Shown here: positions 11,281 to 24,150 of the stretch, piece after piece
Layout of the letters: each line of letters opens with the position of its first letter
How positions within the stretch are numbered: position 1 is the first letter of the stretch
Source: Malus domestica
Taxonomy: Eukaryota > Streptophyta > Magnoliopsida > Rosales > Rosaceae
Direction: 5' to 3'
Length of the DNA: 64,000 nt
Assembly (NCBI RefSeq): GCF_042453785.1
Contig: NC_091666.1
Coordinates: forward strand, 18,806,501-18,870,500
Position numbers and translations under genes: made by a program
Notes under the pieces: generated by a model
The model's database searches: none
Told to the model about the DNA's origin: nothing
What the model saw: the letters and a program-made list of their open reading frames with translations, nothing else

Positions 11281-12797
11281 CAATGGTATAGAAGAAGGAC
11301 GAGTACCTCGCCACTCTCTCCCAGCAGCATCTTAACATGCATGTGGAGGAGCTAACACCCGACCCAGAAGTGTCTCTCTAGGTGCTGATGAATCGGGTTG
11401 GCCGAAGGCAGGGCAAGGAACTTCGCAACCTCAGGGCCAGTCCGGTTGGGGAAGTTGGGTCTTGATCTTCGTCAAGTTCCACTGCAACGATCGAGACTGA
11501 CTCTCGACTTCAACATATGGAGGAGGACCTGGCACATCAAAGGGAATTAGTCCGTTAGTACTTCATGGTCGTATCTCAGAGCTTATCAGCTTCTGTCATT
11601 ACGATTGCATCGTTGCCACCTAAGCTTGTGCCACCTTCCCAAGAGCCACCCTAGTAATCATCCCAAGAGCCCCCTGTGTAGCCGTCCGATAAGCCTCCCC
11701 AGTAGTGACCAAGACCTCCCATAGTTTACAATTCCTTTTTTTTTTTTAGTAATATATTTGAACGAACAATTTTTTTTTGGTTGTATATATTTAGTTTCAA
11801 TTTTACAATATATTTTATAAATCTTCATATTTAATATCTTTTATCTGCAATTATTTTTTAATTAATTAATGAAGCACAAAATTTATATTTTCTTTTAATA
11901 TCATACTATCCTGCCCGACGGAAATGTCGTCTCGTAAACTCTTTTTGCGCAACAAATAGTTCGTCGGATTTTCTCACTATATTGTTTTAATATAAAATGA
12001 CGACCAGGTATAGTTTGTTGTTTGAGATCACCTCCATTGCATAATTTTGCTCCTACACGACAAATGTATTCGTCGGGTAAGTCGGTTTAAACTATGTGCG
12101 ACGATCTTGACCCTACGAAACTTGACCAATGATCCTCTCAGTCGTCCAAATTTTTGCAGACGAGTTTTCATTTCGTCATATATTTTTTTCTGTAGTGCTA
12201 GCTATCATTCTTTTATAACTAATATAAATTAAATAAATTGTACGAATATTTCAGTTTTATTATAAATTGAATATTTTTTGTGATTAATATAATTAAAAAT
12301 AAATTATAATTTTAAATTAACAATTTATAAAAAATAAAAAAACAAAAATAAAAGGTTGCCCGACATATACATTCGTCTAGCATGTATTTTTTTTTTAAAC
12401 CTTGCCTATTTTTTTTTCCTTTTTTAATATATAGAAAATACAACTTTGCCCGATAAAATTATGAAAAATTGGTCGAGCAATGGCTACAATTTTAGTCGTC
12501 AAGGATACTATTCTAGCTCAACGATGGGTTTTACTGACGAAAATACTATACGCTGAGCAAGTTATATTTGTCTGGCCAAGTTGTCAACGCACTTGGCTCG
12601 ACGAAACTGTTGTCGATAATTTCGTCAGGCAAATTTGCCCATTGGATTTTTAAAATACATCAAATAAAAGTTTGAGTGACGACCTTTGGCCGACTGATTT
12701 TGCCCAAGAATGTCCGTGGGGCAAAACTATAGGCAACGAAACCTTTATTTGTCCCAACAAAATATTTTCGTCTGAAAAGGATAATTTTTTGTAGTTA
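11281..12797 (+). mobile_element. CACTA (En/Spm)-like remains
   Basis: At 11281-11720 a broken frame (YLATLSQQHLNMHVEELTPD, then NRVGRRQGKELRNL, then QHMEEDLAHQRELV) resembles the C-terminal tail of plant Ptta/En-Spm transposases. From 11910 onward the DNA is studded with CGACGA and CGTCGG motifs in both directions, as in CACTA subterminal regions. One terminus is likely at 12197, where the minus strand reads CACTACAGAAAAAAA. A second, CTACAAAAAATTATCC, lies near 12797. The block is probably a mosaic of two related elements; no 3-bp target duplication was established. Confidence 0.5.
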
Positions 12798-12831
12798 AGG
12801 TACTTGAATAATATTAACTTAAGCAAGCTTT

Positions 12832-12915
12832 GTAGTTAGTGCAGATCATTAACCCTGTCACTCGAGGTTATGAGTTCGACTCTCCATTCCTAAGTATATA
12901 TCACTTGTATTTAAA
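12832..12915 (+). repeat. Possible tRNA-derived SINE fragment
   Basis: A B-box-like GAGTTCGACTCTCC near 12873 follows an A-box-like TTAGTGCAGATCA at a tRNA-like spacing. I found no target duplication or poly-A tail, so this is weak. Confidence 0.3.
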
Positions 12916-13578
12916 ATTTTCTACGGGTTGCTACTTCTCTTAATATTCTTAATATTGAAAAGGTACCAAGTTTGAAATTCTTAATATTAGAAAGATCCCA
13001 TGTTCCAATTTGCATAAGGTAATTAGATTAATAAGGACTTTAATTAAATTAATAACTAAACTAATTAATAAGGAATTACAATGAGCATGCATACCCATGA
13101 ATTCTCTTCTTTTGAGCATAAAAGATAAAATAAATAAATAAATAAATAAACATACATACACATGAATGTTTGAAGCTGCTAGAATATTAACTTCCAAATA
13201 TCATATACTGATTTTCTCAGATTTTTTTAGTACAATGTGCAAATTTCTATATCAATTGCCAACACTAAATAATCGAAGGTTAACTACTCATATGGGGTGG
13301 TGTCCATGTTTCCATATAATTTCCGTTACAAAAGAAGCAACATAAATGGTAATCTAACCAGTCACGGGAGGACCCCATTTGCCACTAAAACCTAATTTTA
13401 CGGTTTCCTTGTTCACTTCAGACACGCATCCCACGTATTTCCACTACCCGAAAGTATTTAGAAACCCCAATATATCCAACTTTCCCAGAGTGCATGCTTC
13501 GTGCCTCCTCCTCCTCTCCAACTTTAAATAGCTTACCAACTTCCCAGAAAAGAAAACCCTATAACTAAATTTGCTAGA
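12916..13578. promoter_or_regulatory. Upstream region of the HMA5-like gene
   Basis: No gene is visible. The stretch holds a (TAAA)n microsatellite near 13131-13150 and AT-rich DNA. A TATA-like TTTAAATA at 13523-13530 lies about 50 bp before the start codon, within a CT-rich leader. Confidence 0.4.
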
Positions 13579-16500
13579 ATGGGTTGCATTTGCAATGACT
13601 GCTGGGGTGACATGTCACCCCGGCCGTGCTATCCGTCGATGTCTAAGAACCCGAAAGGTACATCGCCGGAAGCAAGGCATGTAAATGGCTCTGAGGCGAA
13701 GGCCTTGTTCTCTGTGGTTGGCATCACATGTTCTGCATGCGCTGGATCGATTGAAAAGGCGGTCAAGCGGCTTCCGGGCATCCGTGAGACTGCCGTTGAA
13801 GTGTTGAATAATTCAGTCCATGTTCTCTACTATCCAAGCTTGGTTACTGTAAGTTCTTACTTTTTTGGATTGCTCTTTTATTCCTCTTGATTGCAAGAAA
13901 AGTTGGACTTTCATGGATTGGGAGTGTCCAAATAGAGTTTGTATATTGCGGCTTTGGCAAACCACGCCTTCAGTATCGTTTTACTTTCGCCCAAAAGAAA
14001 ATATTGTGGTATAAAAAAACTCAAATACTTGTTCTACCTCTAAAATATTATGAATTCAATTTTCTTTTAAAATCAAGCAAAAGGTAACAAAGAATAGTGA
14101 GTCATTTACGAATAATTGCGCTTAATTAATATTGAAAAAATGTTTCAAATTCGAGTTTTCATCTGCCATTTACACATAACAAATAATTAACACAGCAGAG
14201 AGACTGCAGTTTTGGGTTCACTCATTGACCTCGAGAGTAATTTTTAACTATTACTCATAATATATAATAAGTTCACAGAAACTGTAAAATCCTCCATGTT
14301 TAAAAAGCTAAAATAATACTTAGAATCAACCTTGGCAGCTGTTGCAACCGGCAAAGAGCCCCCAAACCTCAACCAACCTGAGAGGAGAGTGGTGACCCTT
14401 CGTTCCAAAATCAATCATATGTGTTCTTCTTAACTTGGTTTCAAAAGCTACTTTTGTTTCCCTTCTCATGTATTACCTTTTCAAATTGACCAGAATTATC
14501 TTGATTTGAAAGCACTGAACTATTTATTAAATAATTAGCCTGACCTTATTTAACGGGAAGCATGATTCTAACCCACAAAGTTTATTTTGAATTATACAGA
14601 AGGTGAATCTGACTTTTGTGCATAACATCATTTTCTAGCTACTAGTACAAGTTTAATCATAATAGAAGTTTCTTTATTAATATAGAACTCTATTTTTTTT
14701 TTTTAGATAATATCGTTTATTTAAAAAAAAAATTCTAATTTTGTCACCTCAAAAATCTAGTTGTGCGCTTTTAATAAGATATTTTTTTCCATCTTCAAAA
14801 AAATATATTTTCTTCCTAAATATTAAAAAATTAGGGTGCATAATTAGATTTTGGAGTGACAATAACAATTTTTTTAATAAAAAACTTGATTTACAATTTT
14901 GTTATTAAAAATAATCAATTTTATTAAAATAGATCATATCCCTTGAGTTTAGGATTATTTTATTAATAATAATTATCTCCTTTTTTTATATTTATCTCTT
15001 TAATAATCATTGTTCTAAAAATCCCCGTCTAGTGCCGCTTAGGCCCCACCTAGGCGCTAGGCAGCTGGCCACCATCCCGATTAATACCTAGGTGTTTGAA
15101 AATTAAGAAAGGGTGTCTAGATCTACTGAGGTGCATGCCTAGGCACCCGCCTAGCCCGTCCAAACCCGCCTAGGTTGTGACTAACTTGGACAAAAAGTAG
15201 ATCACTTTCATTTTGTATTTTATTTTTTTTCAATAAATTGTAAGAGATTTGTTGAATACTTAAATGAACATACATTATATGCTTGTTCCCCATGTTTTCA
15301 TTATGTTCTAATACTTCATAATATATAAGTCATTATATTTTGTAGTTTACGATGAAATTATATATATATATTTTAAGTATAAACGGACACTTATTTACAC
15401 AAAATATAATAGATTTACTTAAATCTGCCTAGTCTGCCTAGGCGCTAGACCCTAGCCCGCCACCCAACTGACGCCTAACGTCTTTTAGATCCTTGTCTCT
15501 TTAATAATAAGAATATTTTCCTCTGTTTATCTCAACTAGCCTTCTTGTGCCACTTAGAGCATCTCTAATGGAAATCCCTTATTTAGGGACTCTCACTCCA
15601 CTTTTGAGTACTCATTTGAGGACTTAAAGGGATTTTTGTGTCCCTAAAGGAATATTGCCTCCAATGGTAGAGTCCTTATAGTAAAATCCCTAAATTTAAA
15701 GTTTTTATGATTTTACATGATAATTTGATTAGGTGCACATTTTTTTGCTTATGTTAATCTTTTTTTAATTAATTAAAAACATTAAAATTAAAAGCATCAA
15801 GAACATTAACTCTTCAATCAAGATTGTGGGTCCTGTTTTCTACTCAAGGTGCACATTTTTTTGTTTGTGCTATCCATTTTTTAATTAATTAAAAGCATTA
15901 AAAGCTTCAATTAAGATTGTGGCCCCGTTTTCCACTCATGGCTCGTTTACGTAACCGTAATCAAAATAGGAGGAATTAGATTGAGGAGGAATAGGAATAA
16001 CGAGGGGCCAAAATTGGATTACTGTTAAAATTGTTTACTTAAATGTTCTGGAATTGGAGTATAAATGAAATTGAGTTCGTATAAGTTGTTTACTAGTTCA
16101 CCTGAATCAGAATAGAAATCAATATAATTATTAAACTACCTTTTAGTTCCTTATTTTTATTTTTATTTCATCTATATTTATTTTTAATCACATTTTCATT
16201 AGCTATTTTAAAATGTCCTCATCCAACTCATCAGCATCGCCATGGCAGTTCTTGCTTTTAACCCCAATCCTCTAACACCACTCTCCCATATCATCTTCCC
16301 AGTTCCCACCCGCAGAAGAAAGTACTATTTGAAGAACCTAGCCAAATTCATCTTCGCATTTCCCACCCCGCAAAAAAAAAAAAAAATTAACATTTTAACC
16401 TAGCCTATGCATCTTCCCAGTTCCCACCCTACAAAACATATTTTGGAAAGCAATCGGAGCCAAGGACTAGATGAGCATCAACATCGCCAACGGCCCCGAA

Positions 16501-19500
16501 CTTCGAGGTCCCAATCGTCAAACCAACGTCACACGAGGATGAGCCGGCTGTGTCAACAGTGTCGAAGCCTCTGCAAAGCCTCTTCATAAGAGGGCATAAT
16601 AGGAAAGAAGAAATGCATTCCCGATTCCTTCACCATCCTGGAATCCAAATACCTCACCCATGGAGGGAGTCCAAGTCCTCTAATTTCAGGAATTGAATTC
16701 CATTTTTGGTGTGGGTCCCACACGTTGTTGATTCCTCTAAATTTTAGTAAACACAAGAGTTATCCGTAGTTGGAATCGGATTCCTTATTTTCATTCCGAT
16801 TATGGGTGCGTAAACACACCCTCAAGATTGTCCCTATACAGTCCCTATATGTGATGACATACACTATGTATCCGATGATTCCATGTACTTTAGAGACTCG
16901 CTTTCCGATCTATTGGAGATTCATTTTGTCCATATATTTATTTTATACCTATTTTATACGGTGGTTGTCCCTATGTATGGACTCAACTGGAGATGCTCTT
17001 AGTATTAAGATCTAGTAGTATTCCTCTTCACTTGTAAATGAAATGTCTTATGTTCAATTCTTACCAAACACAAATTTGAACCACATGCAAGTTGGGGCCT
17101 ACTACTTAGGCGGCTAGACAATAAGTGTTTGCTTATACTTAAAAAATACATAATTTCTTCAGGATACATAAACTACAAAATAAAATAACATATAGATTAT
17201 ATAGTATTAGAACATAATGAAACCATGGGGAACAAGTATATAATGTGCGTTCATCTAAGTATTCAACAAGTCTCTTACAATTTATTAAAAAAATAAAAGG
17301 CAAAATGAAAGTTATCTATTTTTTGTCTAAGTAAGACCTGCAACCAAGGTGAGTACCTAGGCGGGTCTGGGCGGGTTAGGTGGGCGCCTAGGCAGTCTAG
17401 GTGGGCTCCTAAGCAGGTCTAGGTGATCTTTCTTAATTTTAAAATGCCTAGAGATTAATCGGGGTGGTGGTCAATCATCTAGTGCCTAAGCAACACTAGG
17501 CGGGATTTTTTATAACAGTGATTCTGACCTACAACCCAAAATAGAAACAACCTCATCTGATGAAAATGCCAAAATTTCAAAGGATTATAGCCAATTAATG
17601 TAGTATATAAAGAATGGATTCCAAAAATTTAAAACATCAACCTCATGTGAGGACTTGGCTAAAACCTTATTTTTAACGGTAATACTAGGACGAACAATTT
17701 TTTTAAAACCAAATGGTGTGATTGTAGATGATTGGATTATTAAGTAAGTATCAATTAATATGCTTGTTTCTTATTACTGACATATCATTAGATATGCAAA
17801 TTTAGTTTAAAATTTTGTTCTTCCTAGCATTATCCTATTTTTAATCATCCTAAACTAAACATTTGAGAGCAATAACAGCAAAGCATTTCATTTAAGATCA
17901 GTTTCAAAATTTTCTGCTCTTCTACAAAATCTATTATAAAAAATTTAGCACTTCGCAACACCAGATTCACAATTCCAACACTTTTGCAAGATCAGTTTTA
18001 AAACTCTAGCATTTCTACAAGATCAGTTTCAAAATTTGCAGCACTTCTGCAAGACCAATTTCGAATTTAGCATGTCTGCAAGATCTATTTCAACATTCCA
18101 GTATTTCTACAAGATTAGTCTCAAAATTCCAACTTTTTTGCAAGATCAATTTCAAAATTCCATCATTTATGCAATGTCAGTTTCAAAATTTTCATCACTC
18201 CAACAAGATATGTTTTAAAAATTTCAGCTCTTCTACAAGATTAGTTTCAAAATTTTTAGCACTTCTACAAAACTATTTCAGTAGTTTTGCATTATTAGTT
18301 TCAAAATTCATGCACTTCTACAATATCAATTTCAAAATTCATACATCTCAAAACCTCAAAATCAAATACTTTCAAAAAATACTAAAATAAAAAACCTAAA
18401 ATCTAAAATTCGAATTGTTCTTAGAAAAGAAAAAACAAAACATGGGAACAAAAATGAAATAAAATAAAAAATAAAAAAAAAGGGAGATCAAGAAGAGTGA
18501 AGAAGAAATGTGAGAGAGAAAGACGACGAAGAGGTAGGAGGAGAGAGAGAGAGACGGGTAGGAAGGAAAGGAATAGAGAGAAATGGACAAAGAAGAAAAA
18601 GGAGAGAGAAAGAAATAGTACAAATAAAGAGATTGAGACTCATCTTATTAGGGGTGGGCAAACAGGTACAGGAATCGCGGGTCGGGGTGGGTAATCACGG
18701 TTTGAGGCGGGTACTGGCCAGTTCCTAATTTTAAAAAAGAGAAACCAAACGGGCCAGGCCGGGCCTTTGAAATGTAGAAAAACGGGTACCCAGACCGACC
18801 CATTTGTAATTGCAATGGACGGATGAGATTGAATGATAAACTATCATCCAATCTCAACCGTTAGTTTCTACCCTAATCATCCTTCCTCCCGAGTCCACTC
18901 CACGCCGTTCGTCCCTCTGACTCCCTCGACTCCAACCCTCAGTCATCTTCTCCTCTGTCGTCACGACCAACACGACGGCACCACCCATCCTCCCCTCCAC
19001 AGTTCCACCCACACGACGGCACCACCCATCCTCCCCTCTTGGGTCTCCTCGAGCTCAACTATCACTGGAGTCCCTCCCCAAACCCAACCAGCCATGTTGA
19101 AGCTCGTCGGTGTCCTCGCCTTCCTAACCCCAACTCTTCAATTTCTGGCCCACTCCTCGCCAGTAGACTACTTGTTGTTCAAATCCCTCCAGTCTCGAGG
19201 CTTCGAGCTCGATTCAAGCTCGTGAATGATCCAAGATCTCCTTGCAGCGATACGACCTCTTCAGATACGAGAAAGTTTGTGTTTGTACTTCTGATTGTTT
19301 GTGTTTTTGTCTCTCCCAATATCTCCTTTCTCAGTTTTGATCTTCTGATTGTTTGTGTTTTTGTGATTTGGGAGAAAGTTGTGGAATTTGAGAACTTTTG
19401 TTTGGTCAATTGAAATGGAGGATCAATTTATTCAGGCCAAGGACTCTGAGAATGTTTGTTTGTGAGCTTTAGCATGTCGTTGGGCTCGATTGATGCGATG

Positions 19501-22500
19501 TCGTTTAAGCTCGTGTTACTGTTGTTGGAGACACCATTGAAGCCGTTGAAGTAGAGCTATTGGTCGAGCTGGAAGTCGAGGGGATGGGATCGGCGGAGTG
19601 GAAGTTTCAATCTATGCCAGAAAAAAAAAATAAAAAAAACAGGTACCCGTGTACTCGGACCAAATCGGTCCGTTTCAAACGGGTCGGGTTAGGTCCGATT
19701 CCTGTTTTAAAATATGGTGTACCCGCTCCAGCCCGGCCAGTTTATTTTAAGCTGCGGTCCATTCCGGTTCCTTCAAAATTGGGCCCGGCCCGTGCCCAGC
19801 CCTACATCTTATAGCTAAGTGAAACTGAAAATGCAAAACCAATTAAAAAAAAATCATGACATCACCTGCCACATGAATAAATTTTATCTCTCTGAAATAA
19901 ATAAATAAATGAAAACTTGATCTCTCTCTAAAATATAGTCTTATAATTTGGATGTGTGTAATTGTTCTAAAAAATACTAGTGAAGAAAAGGTCAAATTGA
20001 GCTTAATCTAATAAAATGTCGATTTTTTGGACCTAAATCTAAATGCCCATTTTTTATATTATAATTTATGCAGTGTCTATCGTTCTCATCGAATTTAAAT
20101 AGCAAATAAACAATTAATGTTGATGTGTTACATGTAACTAATACCGATAATTTTTTTTCCTGGAATAATACTTGCATTCTTTATTAGGGATAACTCATTA
20201 CCACACTTGCAAATAACGTATTTTTATTGTAAAAAAATCATAATTGAAACCGTTCAATTTCTTTTAAAGCTTATCCTTACAAAAAAATCGTGTGGATCGA
20301 AGATCGTTTAGTCATTCAAATATATGAACCAAATAGACGGTTCATCATTAATATGTTATTTGGTACTTACACCGTCGATTTATTTTGATATATTTGGAGG
20401 GCTAAATGACTGCTTGATTCGAATGATTATTTGTAGGGATGACCTTCTAATGAGGATTAACAAATCAAACAGTTCTGATTTATGAAATTTCTGCAGTAAA
20501 AATACATTATTTGCAAGTGACCCAAAGGTTCATGGTCAATCATTGTGTTTATAATAAAGGTTGACACTAAAAGGATTAAATGTATATTAATTATTAACTT
20601 ATTCTTCGTCGTTGATATCAAACCCATTACTGGACGACCATGCATACTAATGTGTGCTTTGAAAATACTAAAAAGTATTATGTTTAGAGTGCGAATCTTT
20701 GGAGAATTAAAATATTCTCTAATATATTAATGTTATCCAGGGTCTGCACCCATTGCCACTTGGCCTTTGAGTAGGAATTTAAAGATCCCATTTTACTGCT
20801 CATTAAATTTGGTACAACAAATCGTTCAGTCCATCACCAAAATTCATAAAGTGATAGAGCTAATTACTCCAATGCATATGTAGGAGGAAAAAATATGCGA
20901 GACTATTGAAGATGCGGGATTTGAAGCCAAATTGATCAAGGAGGAGACAATTAATGGCAAATTAAGACAAGTATGCAGAATAAGCATAAATGGAATGACT
21001 TGCACCTCTTGCTCCTCCACTGTTGAATCTGCCCTCCAAGCAGTTCATGGTGTACAAAGAGCTCAAGTGGCCTTAGCAACTGAAGAAGCAGAAGTTCATT
21101 ACGATCCAAAGGTTGTAAGCTACAATCAGCTGTTGGAAATCGTCGAAAACACTGGATTTGAAGCGAAACTTATTAGTCTAGGGGACGACATAAGCAAGAT
21201 TGAGCTCAAAGTTGACGGCATAAAGACTGAACAAAGCATTAGAGCAATAACAAAATCCCTTGAAGCACTTCCTGGGGTTCAAGATATAGAGACATTCCCC
21301 GAACTCAACAAAATTTCGGTTTCTTATAAACAAGCTGTGATAGGACCAAGAACTTTCATTGAAGTGATCGAGTCATCAGGGTCCGCGCATTTCAAAGCAA
21401 TGATATACCCTGAAGGGGGGAGAGACATTCATAGAAAGGAGGAAGTTAAGCAGTACTATAAATACTTTTTATGGAGTTTGTTTTTCGCAATTCCCGTGTT
21501 TTTAACCTCCATGGTGTTGATGTATATCCCTGGAATTAAGAAGGCGCTTGATGTTAGAATTGTGAATAAGTTGACAGTTGGTCAGATTCTGAGGTGGGAG
21601 CTGTCCACTCCAGTGCAGTTCATCATAGGCAGGAGGTTCTACATTGGATCATACAAAGCGTTGCGCAACGGTTCTGCTAATATGGATGTTTTGATTGCCT
21701 TGGGAACCAATGCAGCCTATTTCTATTCAGTCTATATAGTTTTAAGATCTGCAATCTCTAGAGATTTCAAGGGTACAGATTTCTTTGAGACTAGCTCAAT
21801 GCTTATTACATTTATCTTGTTAGGCAAGTATCTAGAGGTTTTGGCAAAGGGGAAGACATCTGATGCCATTGCCAAGCTTATGAACTTGGCACCCGAGACA
21901 GCAACGTTGCTGAGTTTGGATGAGGATGGAAACGTGGTAAACGAACAAGAAATTGATAGTAGGTTGATACAAAAGAATGATGTGATTAAAATCATTCCAG
22001 GTGCTAAAGTTGCCTGTGATGGTTTTGTTGTATGGGGGCAGAGCCATGTGAATGAAAGCATGATAACAGGAGAAGCGCGGCCGGTGGGTAAAAATAAGGG
22101 TGATGCTGTCATTGGAGGCACTGTGAATGATAATGGAGTGTTGCATATTAAGGCAACAAGGGTTGGATCCGAGAGTGCTCTTTCGCAGATTGTTCGACTT
22201 GTTGAATCTGCGCAAATGGCCAAAGCTCCTGTACAGAAGTTTGCTGATTGCATTTCGAAATACTTTGTGCCAACGGTAACCAACTAATTTGACATGAATT
22301 TTCGGTCATAATAAATCTTTCCGAAATTATTTGGAAAGCATTTCGATTAGTATTATGTTTGTGCATAACTTTGTAGTTTGTAAGCTAAATTTGCAGGTTA
22401 TCATTCTTTCATTTTCGACGTGGCTTGCCTGGTTTTTATCAGGGAAGTTCCATAGCTACCCACATTCTTGGATACCATCTTCTATCGACAGTTTTGAGCT

Positions 22501-23981
22501 TGCGCTTCAGTTCGGGATCTCAGTCATGGTCATAGCTTGCCCTTGTGCCTTAGGCCTTGCAACTCCTACTGCCGTTATGGTTGGTACCGGAGTTGGTGCA
22601 TCTCAAGGTATACTGATCAAAGGGGGCCAAGCATTAGAGAGCGCACATAAGGTTAGCAAGTGATATTCATCTAGCACTTTGTCATTAAACTAGAGGACCT
22701 CTTTCCACATTTTTAGTTCTCATGGATCTGTAATATGAGTACTGCAGGTGAACTGCATTGTTTTCGACAAGACGGGGACTCTCACAGTTGGGAAACCAGT
22801 GGTTGTAAACACAAAAATCTTCAATAATATGCTCCGTCATGAATTTTATGAACTTGTTGCAGCAACTGAGGTACGCATTTCAATATCGCTTCCAATTTTT
22901 GTCGAACGGAAGTTCGGTAAACAAACTCCCTTTGAAGTATGATGCTCTTCAATGTATTTGTGTATATTAGGTCAACAGTGAGCATCCACTAGCCAAGGCT
23001 ATTGTAGAGTATGCTAAGAAATTTAGAGAAGGTGAAGACAATCCTTCCTGGCCCGAAGCACAAAATTTTGCATCCATTACTGGCCAAGGATTGAAGGCCG
23101 TTGTTCGGGGCAAGGAGATAATCGTAGGCAACGAGAGTTTAATGCTGGATTCTAACATTGCCATTCCGGTGGAGGCTGAAGCTACACTAGCAGAAGCTGA
23201 AGCATTAGCTCAAACCGGGATTGTAATAGCTATAGACAGGGAAGTAGCAGGAGTTGTAGCCATATCCGATCCACTGAAACCCGGCGCCAAAGAAGTCGTT
23301 TCCATACTCAAGTCCATGGGAGTTAAAAGTATCATGGTTACAGGTGACAATTGGGGCACAGCCAATTCCATTGCCAAGGAAACTGAAATTGAAACCGTGA
23401 TCGCAAAAGCCAAACCCGAACATAAAGCTGAGAAAGTGAAGGATTTGCAGGTGAGTCGTGCACTTTCACAGTCGTTAATTATACTACATTTCATTTTACA
23501 ATAAGATGCAGCTGGTCTTAGAATTTTGCGGAGACAATAAGCTTCATGTTCTTATTCACAGGCTGAGGGATACGTTGTTGCAATGGTGGGAGATGGGATC
23601 AACGACTCACCGGCACTTGTGGCAGCAGATGTAGGAATGGCAATTGGTGCTGGCACAGATATTGCTATTGAAGCAGCTGACATTGTTCTTATGAAGAGCA
23701 ACTTGGAAGATGTGATAACAGCCATTGACCTTTCCAGGAAAACCTTCTCTCGCATTCGTTTGAACTATATCTGGGCGTTGGGATATAATGTGCTCGGAAT
23801 CCCAGTAGCTGCGGGAGCCCTTTTTCCATCCACCAGGTTTAGATTACCGCCATGGATTGCCGGAGCTGCAATGGCAGCCTCCTCTGTTAGCGTCGTTTGC
23901 TGCTCTTTGTTGTTGAAGAACTACAAGAGACCCAAGAAGTTGGATGTCCTTGAGATACATGAAGTAAGAATCGAACAATAA
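13579..23981 (+). CDS. HMA5: Copper-exporting P1B-type ATPase, HMA5-like
   Basis: Six exons join in phase 0: 13579-13848, 20884-22275, 22397-22651, 22748-22870, 22971-23450 and 23562-23981, giving 979 residues (family length about 980-1000). All introns are GT-AG. Two heavy-metal-binding domains carry CSAC (51-54) and CTSC (130-133). The ATPase core follows: TGE (485-487), the copper-transport CPC in membrane helix 6 (602-604), the phosphorylated Asp of DKTGT (646), the HP dipeptide (685-686) and GDGIND (850-855). The order and near-colinear match with Arabidopsis HMA5 indicate a membrane pump that uses ATP to move Cu(I) out of the cytosol, with roles in root copper detoxification and translocation in that family. 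The first intron is unusually long (7035 bp) and full of transposons. No stop or frameshift is seen. Confidence 0.95.
14722..14880. repeat. Small inverted repeat (MITE-like) in HMA5 intron 1
   Basis: Left arm ATTTTGTCACCTCAAAAATC and right arm GATTTTGGAGTGACAATAAC pair imperfectly over roughly 45 bp around a short AT-rich centre. Boundaries are approximate, and I could not fix a target duplication in the T/A-rich flanks. Confidence 0.5.
15008..15495 (+). mobile_element. hAT-like non-autonomous element, GCCTAGGCG family (copy a)
   Basis: It starts CATTGTTCTAAAAATCCCC and ends GATCCTTG, with CCTAGGCG-rich subterminal parts. The flanks share the 13-bp direct repeat TCTCTTTAATAAT (14995-15007 and 15496-15508). 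The ends match the 58245-59275 element, which has an 8-bp duplication typical of hAT. The longer repeat here may be an 8-bp duplication plus chance identity. Confidence 0.7.
15557..16998. mobile_element. PIF/Harbinger-like element with nested insertion
   Basis: Inverted ends GAGCATCTCTAATGG and CAACTGGAGATGCTC are flanked by TTA on both sides (15554-15556 and 16999-17001), the target duplication of PIF/Harbinger elements. Without the nested element at 15939-16821 it would be about 560 bp. No transposase is visible. Confidence 0.75.
15939..16821. mobile_element. Nested DNA element with GTTTACG ends
   Basis: Left end TGGCTCGTTTACGTAACC and right end GGGTGCGTAAACACACCC are imperfect inverted repeats. 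The 3-bp TCA flanks both (15936-15938 and 16822-16824). It sits inside the PIF-like element and has no clear coding region. The superfamily is uncertain. Confidence 0.6.
17090..17520 (-). mobile_element. hAT-like GCCTAGGCG family, inverted copy b
   Basis: This is the reverse complement of the element at 15008-15495: for example, its right side read on the minus strand begins CACTGTTATAAAAAATCCC, and the central AT-rich parts also match. No clear target duplication remains, so the left border is approximate. Confidence 0.7.
17880..18365 (+). repeat. Degenerate minisatellite of about 34 bp
   Basis: About 14 units follow the pattern CTTCTACAAGATCAGTTTC then AAAATTCCAGCA. Units vary in length and sequence, so open frames through the array are chance. 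Confidence 0.75.
18649..19804 (+). mobile_element. Non-autonomous hAT element (1156 bp) in HMA5 intron 1
   Basis: Ends TAGGGGTGGGCA and TGCCCAGCCCTA are inverted repeats. The exact 8-bp duplication CATCTTAT lies at 18641-18648 and 19805-19812, diagnostic of hAT insertion. The termini are rich in GGGTAC/CGGGTC motifs. The middle (about 18830-19450) is C-rich and then G/T-rich, unlike the ends, and could be captured DNA, but I recognise no gene in it. Confidence 0.85.
19813..20883. other. Remainder of HMA5 intron 1
   Basis: AT-rich DNA with no gene. At about 20225-20460 there are repeated ATTTAGTCATTCAAATATATGA-like words in both directions (shorter form ATATATTTGG), possibly an old MITE without clear ends. 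Confidence 0.35.
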
Positions 23982-24150
23982 ATATTAGTTTCGATTCAAT
24001 TGGAACGACGACAGTTTGGTTCCCGGTGTATATTATTGTGATAGCAGACTCCACCTTCGATGAATTATCATGCACTAATTACCCTCAGGACATTAAAAGA
24101 AGAGGGTAATTTCCAAAAAAAAAAGTAACATGGGTTTGAGATTATGGTAC

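Larger units (their letters stand above)
13849..20883 (+). other. Giant intron 1 of the HMA5-like gene
   Basis: The donor is ACT|GTAAGT and the acceptor is TATGTAG|GAGG, both in phase 0. The intron holds a small inverted repeat, two oppositely oriented copies of one hAT-like family, a PIF-like element with another element nested in it, a 34-bp minisatellite and a 1156-bp hAT element. The other four introns of the gene are only about 95-120 bp. Confidence 0.9.

Noticed and set aside
18396..18728. Overlapping basic or Ser/Phe-rich open frames
   Set aside because: They reflect a low-complexity GA/CT tract, not a gene.
21732..22283. Long minus-strand frames opposite HMA5 exon 2
   Set aside because: They are shadows of the strongly coding plus strand, with no family resemblance.
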